Positions 24,283-31,455 of a stretch of DNA of 40,138 nt are shown piece after piece. Source of the stretch: Flavobacteriaceae bacterium. Lineage in GTDB: Bacteria > Bacteroidota > Bacteroidia > Flavobacteriales > Flavobacteriaceae. The stretch is taken from assembly GCA_024763365.1 (NCBI GenBank), contig JANTFO010000009.1:1-40138 (forward strand), read 5' to 3'. The notes under the pieces were generated by a model. It had not been told where the DNA came from. It did not search any database and saw only the letters and a list, made by a program, of their open reading frames with translations. A program made the position numbers and the translations under genes. How positions within the stretch are numbered: position 1 is the first letter of the stretch; each line of letters starts with the position of its first letter.

Positions 24283-25669
24283 GATCTTGGGCTCTTAAAT
24301 TTTTATGATATTCTCCTGTTTTCTTTAAAATAGTTTTTACCTCTGCCTGTGCAATTACAGGGAAAGTACGTGCGTAGAGTAAAAATAATACAAAGAAAAA
24401 TCCTAATGTTCCTATAAATATACCTATATCTACAAAGGTCGGTTCAAAACGAGACCAGGTAGAAGGTAAATGTCCTTTACTCAATACCAATACGATGATA
24501 TCAAATCTTTCAAACCACATTCCGATATTAATCACGATAGAGATCAAGAAAGATAAGATAAAACTCCTTCGAACTTTTTTGAACCACAATAATTGTGGAA
24601 TTATTATATTACAAATAATTAACAACCAAAAAGCCCAAGCATAAGGTCCTGTTGCTGCTCCAACTGACATATAAGTGAAAAACTCATAAGGGCTTCCGGT
24701 ATACCAACCTATAAATAATTCAGATAGATAGGCTACCGCAACAATTCCTCCCGTAAATAATATCACCATATTCATATTTTCGATATGCTTACGGGTAATA
24801 TAATCTTCGAGGTGGGTAACTTTTCTCATCACACCAAGAAGTGTTTGTACCATGGCGAATCCAGAAAAAATAGCTCCCGCTACGAAATAAGGTGGGAAAA
24901 TAGTACTATGCCATCCAGGATTAATAGAAGTAGCAAAGTCCATGGATACGATAGTATGTACTGAAAGCACTAAGGGTGTAGCCAAACCGGCCAAAACCAA
25001 TGATACCTCTTCAAATCTCTGCCAATCTTTAGCACGGCCTGTCCAGCCAAAACTAACCAAACTGTATATCTTTTTTTGGAAAGGTTTGATGGCTCTGTCG
25101 CGTATCATGGCAAAATCTGGTAATAAGCCTGTCCACCAAAAAACTACCGATACGGTTAGATAGGTAGAGATCGCAAATACGTCCCACAAAAGCGGGGAAT
25201 TAAAATTCACCCAAAGGCTACCAAATTGGTTGGGAATTGGTAAAGTAAAATAACCATCCCAAATACGACCCATGTGAATAAGGGGAAACAGACCTGCTTG
25301 AAATACCGCAAAAATCGTCATGGCTTCTGCTGAACGATTGATAGCCATACGCCATTCTTGTCTAAATAAAAGTAAAACTGCTGAAATCAAAGTACCGGCA
25401 TGCCCGATACCTACCCACCATACGAAATTGGTGATATCCCAAGCCCAACCAATATTTTTATGCAGACCCCAAGTACCTATACCGGTTCCAATAGTATATA
25501 CAATAGCTCCTATTCCCCAGAGAAACGCCAGAAGTGCTACAGTGAAAGCTATCCACCAATTTCTATTGGCACGAGTCTCTATGGGCCTGGCTATATCTAC
25601 CGATATATCATGATAGGTCTTTTCACCTAAAATTAATGGTTCTCTATATGGTGATTCGTAATGAGACAT
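24275..25669 (-). CDS. actC: Alternative Complex III subunit ActC (NrfD-like)
   Basis: ActC is the NrfD/PsrC-like polytopic subunit that carries a quinol site in ACIII. I start it at the ATG at 25669 (MSHYESPYREPLILGEKTYHDIS), giving 464 residues; the longer open frame to 25741 only translates the repeat-rich spacer. About ten membrane helices follow, with TNFVWWVGIGHAGTLISAVLLLFRQEWR in the first third and the histidine-containing AMTIFAVFQAGLFPLIHMGR typical of NrfD-like quinol sites. It overlaps actD by eight bases. The 127-base gap from actB is unusual in this tightly packed operon and is filled with AATTCCAA-type repeats. Confidence 0.95.
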   Translation of the reverse strand: MSHYESPYREPLILGEKTYHDISVDIARPIETRANRNWWIAFTVALLAFLWGIGAIVYTIGTGIGTWGLHKNIGWAWDITNFVWWVGIGHAGTLISAVLLLFRQEWRMAINRSAEAMTIFAVFQAGLFPLIHMGRIWDGYFTLPIPNQFGSLWVNFNSPLLWDVFAISTYLTVSVVFWWTGLLPDFAMIRDRAIKPFQKKIYSLVSFGWTGRAKDWQRFEEVSLVLAGLATPLVLSVHTIVSMDFATSINPGWHSTIFPPYFVAGAIFSGFAMVQTLLGVMRKVTHLEDYITRKHIENMNMVILFTGGIVAVAYLSELFIGWYTGSPYEFFTYMSVGAATGPYAWAFWLLIICNIIIPQLLWFKKVRRSFILSFLISIVINIGMWFERFDIIVLVLSKGHLPSTWSRFEPTFVDIGIFIGTLGFFFVLFLLYARTFPVIAQAEVKTILKKTGEYHKNLRAQDHD

Positions 25670-25680
25670 AAAATTGTTTT

Positions 25681-25790
25681 TTAAATTCCAAGTTCCAAAT
25701 TTCAAATTCCAATTACTGCTTCTGCACGAAACAAATTCCAAATTTTTATTACATACTTTTTGTTATTTGGCATTTGAGATTTGTTATTTA
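25681..25790. repeat. Degenerate AATTCCAA-type intergenic repeat between actB and actC
   Basis: The spacer contains tandem variants of AAATTCCAA (25683-25713), another copy at 25732-25742, and repeats of TTTGTTATTT with TTTGGCATTTGAGA between (about 25758-25788). The minus strand can be read through as nonsense peptide rich in WNL, which creates a false N-terminal extension of actC. Similar AT-rich repeat spacers occur widely in flavobacterial genomes. Confidence 0.65.
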
Positions 25791-25796
25791 TATTAA

Positions 25797-28700
25797 TTAA
25801 GCTTCATTTCTTACTTTAACCTGGTATACAACATTTGGCCTGGTCCCTATAAAATCTAACAGGTGATAGGCTCTTTTGTCTTCCACCAATGAGGCTACTT
25901 TGCTATCCTTATCATTTACATCTCCAAAGACCAAAGCATTGGTACTACAGGCATTTACACAGGCAGTACTAAACTCACCATCTTTAATGGTTCTACCTTC
26001 TTTTTTAGCTTCTAAAATAGTAGCTTGTGTCATTTGAATACAAAGCGAACATTTTTCCATGACACCACGAGACCTGACAACAACATCAGGGTTAAGTACC
26101 ATTTTACCATAATCATCATTCATGTGATAATCAAATTCATCATTTTCATTGTAACGGAACCAGTTAAATCTACGCACGCGGTAGGGGCAGTTGTTTGCAC
26201 AGTATCGCGTACCTACACAACGGTTGTATGCCATTTGATTTTGACCTTGTTTTCCATGTGAGGTAGCTGCCACCGGACAAACAGTTTCACAAGGCGCCTG
26301 ATTACAATGTTGACACATCACAGGTTGGAAAGCTACTTGTGGATTTTCTGCCACTCTTTCAACTCCATGGTACATTTCTACTCTTCCCAATCCCTCTTCC
26401 TTTGCTTCCTCAAAAGAAGAAACATCAGATGAATAATATCTATCTATTCTCAACCAGTGCATATCCCGGCTTTTACGCACTTCTCTTTTACCAACAACAG
26501 GAATATTATTCTCAGCATGACAAGCTACTACACAAGCAGCACAACCGGTACATGCCGTTAAATCTATGGACAAGTTAAATTTATGTCCGGTACTATCGTC
26601 ATAAGTTTCCCAAAGGTTGGCTTTTTCTGCCGGCACTCCTTTGTGGTCCATTGAAAATTCATGTTTATGATTCCAATGGTGACTATCTTCATGTTGATAT
26701 TCATGAAATGACACCTCTTTTAAAATGTCATGCCTTCCTGCTAATGTATGGTGTAATTGGATGCATGCAAATTCATGCATACCATTAGGTGCACTTAGAA
26801 TTACATCATTCTGTATATTGTTGAAATTTTTATAAAATGAATAAGCGTTCACACCTACTTTCATTTCTTCTTTCAAACCACTTTTACGTCCATAACCTAA
26901 AGCCAAACCTAAGGAGCCTATTGCTTGCCCCGGTTGAATATATACTGGCACTTTTTCTAAGGTTACCCCATTAACAGTTATATCAATAGTATCCCCGTCC
27001 AGAGCACCATTATCTGCAGTAATATTTTTAATATTTAAATTTTTAGCATCTGTTGGTGACATGGTTAAATAATTGTCCCAAGAAGCTCTGGTTATAGGAT
27101 CTGGCAGTTCTTGTAACCAAGGATTATTAGCCATTTGTCCATCTCCCATTGCATTAGCAGTATATAAAGTAAGTTCGAAATCTTTTGGTTCAAACTTCAA
27201 TAATTCCTCAGCTACTATATTATAATCCACTTCTTGCACTTCAGGCGTGCTGCTTTCATCTTCTATTTCTAATATGGCAAATCCGTCGTGTAAACTTTGG
27301 TTCCAATCACCTTCAAAATTGTCTTTTAAGAATGTTGTATAATCCGATTCATTACCGGTCCATTTTAACAAGGTATCTTGAAATTGACGTGTGTTAAACA
27401 AGGCTTGGATAGTAGGTTGTATTAAGCTATAGCGTCCTCTTTTAGGCATTACATCACCCCATGACTCTAGGTAATGTGGTACAGCTAAGACATATTTCAT
27501 GGCTTTAGCCGTTTCATCCTCATGCATGGCAAAAGCAATACTTAAATCAACTTTTTCTAAAGCCTGAACAAAATTTTCACCTTTGGGTAGTGTATAGGCC
27601 GGATTTGTATTATAGGTTATTAAAGCGCCTACATTTCCATCTGTCATGTCCGCTAATAATTGCTCTACAGCTGCATCATTGCCATGACGTATATTTTTAG
27701 TGACTTTAGTATTAATAACAATTGAACCTAATGCTTTATTAATGGCAAGAGCTATGAGTTGTGCATTTTCATCCTGAATGCCTGTCACAAATACTCCTTT
27801 GTTGCCTGCTTTTTTTAACTTATCGGCAACTTCCTTGATCCTTTCTTCGGAAACTAGTTTGTCTGTTGCAAAATCTTGCCCTGTTATTTCATTGTAAATA
27901 GAAAGTAAGGCCGTAATTTGAGCTGATGGCTTTAATGGAATTCTTATATCGGCATTAGCTCCTGTAAGCGACATATTTGCTTCAAGCTGAATATGTTGAG
28001 ACATTTTGCCATTTTCCGGTTTTCTACCTTCCATATATCCCTTACTAAAACCTCCTCCTTGCCAATCTCCTAAGAAATCTGCACCAACAGATACAATGAC
28101 ATCTGCTTTAGAAAAATCGTAATCCGGAAGTGCTTTTGTCCCGTATAATTTTTCAAAAGCTGAAGTAGCGGCAGACTCAGAAACAGCATCGTACACTATA
28201 TGTTTTACAGGTCCATATTTTTCTGTAAAGTTTTCAACTATTTTCTTCGTAGAAGGGCTAGCACAGGTACCTGTCAATAGTACAACTTGCTTACCTGATT
28301 TAAATACTTCTCTGAGTTTATCGGGTACTTGACTGTCGATTTGCTCCCAAGTAGCCTCTTCTCCGTTAATTTTTGGATTTTGTAGTCTGAAGGTATCATA
28401 AAGAGATAAAACAGAGGCTTGTACTCTGGCATTAGTATGTCCTTCAGCTTCATTATTTGGCTCAATTTTGATTGGCCTGCCTTCTCTTGTTTTCACCAAT
28501 ACATTGGCAAAATCATAACCATCAAAATATGTGGAAGCATAATAGTTTGCCAAGCCTGGGGTAATCTCTTCCGGTTTTATCACATAAGGAATTGCTTTTC
28601 TAACAGGCCCTTCGCAAGATGCAACAGTTGCTGCCGCAGTTGTAAAGCCTAGATACTTTAAAAAATCTCTACGACTGGGTGCAGTGCTTTCCAAACGTTC

Positions 28701-28826
28701 TTTATCACCCAAAAACTCGTCTGTAGGAATTTCTTCAATAAACTCTTTTTGATTCAGGTTATCCACCAAAGAAGTATCTTTTTTCAACTCTTCGGTGCTT
28801 ACCCAATATTTTTTGTTTGGCGCCAT
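25797..28826 (-). CDS. actB: Alternative Complex III iron-sulfur/molybdopterin-like subunit ActB
   Basis: ActB is the large peripheral subunit of ACIII, a fusion of a molybdopterin-oxidoreductase-like domain that has lost its cofactor and an NrfC-like ferredoxin domain. The 1009-residue protein has a Tat motif SRRDFLKYLGF (51-61), then a lipobox ending at Cys71 (TVASC), so export and lipid anchoring are expected. After the large MoPterin-like region (about 90-720), four Cys-rich blocks begin near residue 755: CTGCAACVVACHAENN, CQHCNQAPCETVCPV, CVGTRYCANNCPYRVRRFNW, and CSLCIQMT with CVNACSTNA, fitting three [4Fe-4S] and one [3Fe-4S] clusters. It follows actA by 38 bases. Confidence 0.95.
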   Translation of the reverse strand: MAPNKKYWVSTEELKKDTSLVDNLNQKEFIEEIPTDEFLGDKERLESTAPSRRDFLKYLGFTTAAATVASCEGPVRKAIPYVIKPEEITPGLANYYASTYFDGYDFANVLVKTREGRPIKIEPNNEAEGHTNARVQASVLSLYDTFRLQNPKINGEEATWEQIDSQVPDKLREVFKSGKQVVLLTGTCASPSTKKIVENFTEKYGPVKHIVYDAVSESAATSAFEKLYGTKALPDYDFSKADVIVSVGADFLGDWQGGGFSKGYMEGRKPENGKMSQHIQLEANMSLTGANADIRIPLKPSAQITALLSIYNEITGQDFATDKLVSEERIKEVADKLKKAGNKGVFVTGIQDENAQLIALAINKALGSIVINTKVTKNIRHGNDAAVEQLLADMTDGNVGALITYNTNPAYTLPKGENFVQALEKVDLSIAFAMHEDETAKAMKYVLAVPHYLESWGDVMPKRGRYSLIQPTIQALFNTRQFQDTLLKWTGNESDYTTFLKDNFEGDWNQSLHDGFAILEIEDESSTPEVQEVDYNIVAEELLKFEPKDFELTLYTANAMGDGQMANNPWLQELPDPITRASWDNYLTMSPTDAKNLNIKNITADNGALDGDTIDITVNGVTLEKVPVYIQPGQAIGSLGLALGYGRKSGLKEEMKVGVNAYSFYKNFNNIQNDVILSAPNGMHEFACIQLHHTLAGRHDILKEVSFHEYQHEDSHHWNHKHEFSMDHKGVPAEKANLWETYDDSTGHKFNLSIDLTACTGCAACVVACHAENNIPVVGKREVRKSRDMHWLRIDRYYSSDVSSFEEAKEEGLGRVEMYHGVERVAENPQVAFQPVMCQHCNQAPCETVCPVAATSHGKQGQNQMAYNRCVGTRYCANNCPYRVRRFNWFRYNENDEFDYHMNDDYGKMVLNPDVVVRSRGVMEKCSLCIQMTQATILEAKKEGRTIKDGEFSTACVNACSTNALVFGDVNDKDSKVASLVEDKRAYHLLDFIGTRPNVVYQVKVRNEA

Positions 28827-28864
28827 ATTATTATCTTTCTATTCAGTATTCTTAAAATTATTAA

Positions 28865-30064
28865 TTAGTAGTGACATTTACCACATTCTAAACCACCCAT
28901 ATCTGCCACCGTTGCTCCTTTATGAGCTTTTTGTAGAGCTTCGTATGTTCCTCTATAATAGCCATTATCATCCATATTTACTTCCGTGTCTCTATGACAG
29001 GAAATACACCAATCCATGGTTAATGGTGAAAATTGTTCAACACGGTGCATTTCTTCAACAGGGCCGTGGCAAGTTTGACATTCTAAACCTGCTACATTCA
29101 CATGCTGAGAATGGTTGTAAAAAACAAAATCAGGCAAACTGTGAACCCTTGTCCATTCGATGGGTTTGCCTTCTGAAGTATAGGCAAATTTAGATACATC
29201 CCAACCGGCTGATTCATATACTTTAGCAATCTCAGCATCAAAAAACTCTTTATCGTAATCTCCATAAACTTCACCTTTATACTCTTTGATGAATTTGTGG
29301 CAATTCATACAAACATTCGTGGAGGGAATACCGGAAGTTTTACTATGTTTAGCTGATGAGTGGCAGTATTCACAATCAATGCCATTATCTCCAGCATGTA
29401 CTTTATGTGAAAATTCTATAGGTTGAATGGGCTTATAACCTGTGTCAACCCCTATTTGCAATAAGTAAGCGAATAAAAAATAAGCTACAGTAAATACACC
29501 TATAATCGCAAAAAATATAGCAGCAAAATTTTGTTTTTTCTTAGCAAGGAAATAAACTACAGCTATGAAAATTAAAACAACCAATGGCTGCCACCACCAG
29601 TTACTGTTTTGGGGTTTTAAATCCTGATATATTGGATTACCAGCTCCGGGAACTACCAGAGGTGTTGCCACAGCTTCCACCGCTATTCCTTCATCACCCA
29701 CACTAGTATAGGCAATGATGTTTTGAACATCTTCTTTGGTCAATTGTGGAAAAGGAGTCATTGGAGTTTTGTTGTACTCTTCAAATAGTTTTTTAGCTTC
29801 CGGATTTTTCTGCACCCATTCTGTAGGATTATTGACCATGCTTAAAATCCATTCTTCTGATCGACGTTCTGCTACATTCTTTAACGGTGGTCCGATCAAC
29901 TTGGCATCTAATTGATGACATGCTGTACAATTTGTCATGAACAATTCTTTTCCTTTGGCAGGGTCTGCCTCCTGAGCTTGTAGGGAAAAAGTTAGGAAAA
30001 AGAGGGTTGTGAAGACAAAAGCTAATAAATTTGATACTAAATTGCGTTTTTGCACAATATTCAT
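28865..30064 (-). CDS. actA: Alternative Complex III multihaem cytochrome ActA with an extra N-terminal haem domain
   Basis: ActA is the multihaem cytochrome c subunit of ACIII. The 399-residue protein begins with a signal peptide (to about residue 31, LQAQ) and a monohaem cytochrome c-type domain with CTACH (46-50) and a Met-containing tail (about 98-110). Two membrane helices follow (about 160-174 and 180-204), and then five more haem sites: CEYCH (231), CMNCH (252), CQTCH (329), CISCH (353) and CGKCH (394), the last one residue before the C-terminus. Six CXXCH motifs in all; the basic ActA described from Rhodothermus is pentahaem, so the first domain is an added fusion. It is the first gene of the operon. 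The upstream 216-base gap shows no clear promoter on this strand. Confidence 0.95.
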   Translation of the reverse strand: MNIVQKRNLVSNLLAFVFTTLFFLTFSLQAQEADPAKGKELFMTNCTACHQLDAKLIGPPLKNVAERRSEEWILSMVNNPTEWVQKNPEAKKLFEEYNKTPMTPFPQLTKEDVQNIIAYTSVGDEGIAVEAVATPLVVPGAGNPIYQDLKPQNSNWWWQPLVVLIFIAVVYFLAKKKQNFAAIFFAIIGVFTVAYFLFAYLLQIGVDTGYKPIQPIEFSHKVHAGDNGIDCEYCHSSAKHSKTSGIPSTNVCMNCHKFIKEYKGEVYGDYDKEFFDAEIAKVYESAGWDVSKFAYTSEGKPIEWTRVHSLPDFVFYNHSQHVNVAGLECQTCHGPVEEMHRVEQFSPLTMDWCISCHRDTEVNMDDNGYYRGTYEALQKAHKGATVADMGGLECGKCHY

Positions 30065-30252
30065 TTTGAAAATTATTATCTTATTTGGTATAATTATTTC
30101 ATATCATTAAAAAATAACATGAATTTAACAAAGCGAAAATAATATTATTTGAAAGATTGGCAAACAAAATGCTTTAGCTTGAGATAATTTAGAACTAATC
30201 TAAATAATAATTTTTTAAAATATAAATTAACCTGATTGGTTATAAAATAATG

Positions 30253-30260
30253 TAAGTTTG
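30253..30260 (+). promoter_or_regulatory. -7 promoter element for the SPOR-like gene
   Basis: TAAGTTTG matches TAnnTTTG, 20 bases before the ATG at 30281. A TTG at 30236-30238 is only 14 bases upstream, shorter than usual. The rest of the 216-base gap from actA is AT-rich without a recognisable feature. Confidence 0.45.
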
Positions 30261-30280
30261 TCAAAAAAGAAATTAGAAGT

Positions 30281-30646
30281 ATGTATTATAAAATAATTTT
30301 AGTGGTTATATTAATGATATACAGCGTTTTAACTGTTTTTTCTCAAAACGATGATGCTGAAATGTCACGATTATTGGCTGAAAAAAGAATTGAAAATCAA
30401 CAACAAAAACTAACTTTGGGCTATTGTATACAATTATATAATGGTTTGAATGAGAATTCTGCACTAACTAAACAAATGACTTTTTCAAGTTTTTTCCCGG
30501 ACATAAGAACAAAATTAATTTACGAACAACCTGAATGGAAGGTACAAACCGAAATTTTCCAAACTGAATTAGAAGCCTATCGCTTATGGTTAAAAGTAAA
30601 AGAAGAGTTTCAGGGAACTTTCATTTTTGAAATAAAAAAAGGGTAG
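30281..30646 (+). CDS. Secreted SPOR-domain-like protein
   Basis: The 121-residue protein has an N-terminal signal peptide (hydrophobic to about residue 20, likely cleavage near FSQ) and then a domain of about 75 residues that resembles SPOR: GYCIQLYNGLNENSAL, a central helix region, KTKLIY-type strand (RTKLIYEQPEWKVQTEIFQTELEAYRLWLKV, about 76-106) and a last strand GTFIFEIK. SPOR domains bind denuded peptidoglycan glycans, often at septa. The match is judged by pattern, not by a search. It is encoded alone; its stop codon lies within the hairpin that terminates the converging SQR operon. Confidence 0.72.
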   Translation: MYYKIILVVILMIYSVLTVFSQNDDAEMSRLLAEKRIENQQQKLTLGYCIQLYNGLNENSALTKQMTFSSFFPDIRTKLIYEQPEWKVQTEIFQTELEAYRLWLKVKEEFQGTFIFEIKKG

Positions 30647-30662
30647 TATTTTATTACTACCC
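30634..30662 (-). terminator. Terminator of the SQR operon, overlapping the SPOR-like gene end
   Basis: GGGTAGTA (30641-30648) and TACTACCC (30655-30662) form an 8-bp stem with a six-base loop. On the minus strand it is followed by seven Us, so it works for the convergent DUF2892 transcript. On the plus strand no U tract follows. The stop codon of the SPOR-like gene (30644-30646) is inside the stem. Confidence 0.88.
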
Positions 30663-30684
30663 TAAACCAAATTCTTTTATTCAA

Positions 30685-30894
30685 TTATTCTTTTCTCTTA
30701 CAAGTTTTTATGCCAAATATTGAATAAAGTGGACAAGAGCCCATGAGTGTTGTCAACAACATTATCGCAGCAACTATCCATAATACTATGGGCACCCAAG
30801 AGGCCTCAAAACCTCCTTTCCAAGCAAAATATGCGGCAACTATGGCAATGATAAATCTAATCACTTTGTCTGCAATTCCTACATTTTTTTTCAT
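30685..30894 (-). CDS. DUF2892 small membrane protein
   Basis: The 69-residue protein matches the DUF2892 family (YgaP-type inner-membrane domain): MKKNVGIADKVIRFIIAI, two membrane helices (about 10-30 and 34-52), and the family C-terminus GSCPLYSIFGIKTC with two cysteines (Cys54 and Cys65). In other bacteria this domain is often fused to or encoded near rhodanese and other sulfur-handling proteins, which agrees with its place as the last gene of the SQR-like operon. It follows the HMA gene by 19 bases. Its biochemical role is unknown. Confidence 0.88.
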   Translation of the reverse strand: MKKNVGIADKVIRFIIAIVAAYFAWKGGFEASWVPIVLWIVAAIMLLTTLMGSCPLYSIFGIKTCKRKE

Positions 30895-30913
30895 AATTAA
30901 TAGGGTTTTAGGG

Positions 30914-31192
30914 TTAATTTTCTTTATTTACATCAATTCTACCTACAGCACAACTTATATAAGACTTTATTTTTTGAAATTGTGAGTTTTCAGCAATATT
31001 GACAGGGTAACCTAATTTACTTAACTTTCTTTTGACATCTTCAGTAACCTGTTCGTTATCTGAATCAAAATGCACCGTTGAACTTTCCACCTCAACAGAA
31101 ACATCTTGAACACCTTTAATATGTTTTAAAGCTTTAGTAATAGTATTGGCACACCCGTGACATTTTATATTTTGGACATTTAGTGTTTGCAT
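30914..31192 (-). CDS. Heavy-metal-associated (HMA) domain protein
   Basis: The 92-residue protein is a ferredoxin-like HMA domain with the metal site KCHGCANTI (Cys11 and Cys14), then KALKHIKGVQDVSVEVESSTVHFDSD and VKRKLSKLGYPV as expected, plus a short C-terminal extension with one more Cys. HMA domains bind Cu(I) or similar soft metals; a thiol or persulfide role is possible in a sulfur operon but is inference. The start is the ATG at 31192; a longer reading to 31288 would overlap the upstream gene and has no HMA character. It begins five bases after the stop of the 74-aa gene. Confidence 0.88.
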   Translation of the reverse strand: MQTLNVQNIKCHGCANTITKALKHIKGVQDVSVEVESSTVHFDSDNEQVTEDVKRKLSKLGYPVNIAENSQFQKIKSYISCAVGRIDVNKEN

Positions 31193-31197
31193 AATTT

Positions 31198-31422
31198 TTA
31201 AATTTATGTAACAAATGTAACACAAATGAAGGGAGTTGCCAAAAAAATCTATGAGTGCCCTTTGATCACAATACGCATTACTTTCCAATTGAGTTTAAAG
31301 AATTGGAATATTTGATAAATCATACACCAGCGAGAAAAGCGTACAAAAGCACCGGGCTCTGTAGCAAATGACATATTGCTATAAGGTATATTTTTAGGTT
31401 TACTTTTTAACTTTTGCGTCAT
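31198..31422 (-). CDS. Small 74-aa protein in the SQR operon, unknown function
   Basis: This reading frame runs from ATG at 31422 to TAA at 31198 and fits exactly between the SQR-like gene (33 bases upstream) and the HMA gene (five bases downstream), leaving the operon continuously coding. The product starts MTQKLKSKPKNIPYSNMSF, continues ATEPGAFVRFSRWCMIYQIF and then has an aromatic, basic, amphipathic region (KLNWKVMRIVIKG) with one Cys in RWC. There is no signal peptide and no clear transmembrane helix; a peripheral membrane or partner-protein role is conceivable. I do not recognise a family. Codon use resembles its neighbours, and no other frame in the interval makes a better gene. Confidence 0.7.
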
Positions 31423-31455
31423 CTTTATTGAGTTTAAGTTTTATTTATAAATTTA

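Noticed and set aside
24275-25741. A 488-residue ActC starting at 25741
   Set aside because: The first 24 residues only translate the AATTCCAA repeat spacer (WNL-rich); the ATG at 25669 matches the ActC N-terminus.
25797-28826. ActB as a catalytic molybdenum enzyme such as formate dehydrogenase or polysulfide reductase
   Set aside because: Gene order actA-F, the Tat plus lipobox N-terminus and the fused ferredoxin domain fit ACIII, where the MoPterin-like domain has no cofactor.
30914-31288. A 124-residue reading of the HMA gene starting at 31288
   Set aside because: The extra 32 residues have no HMA character and overlap the 74-aa gene in another frame; the ATG at 31192 gives a canonical HMA start.
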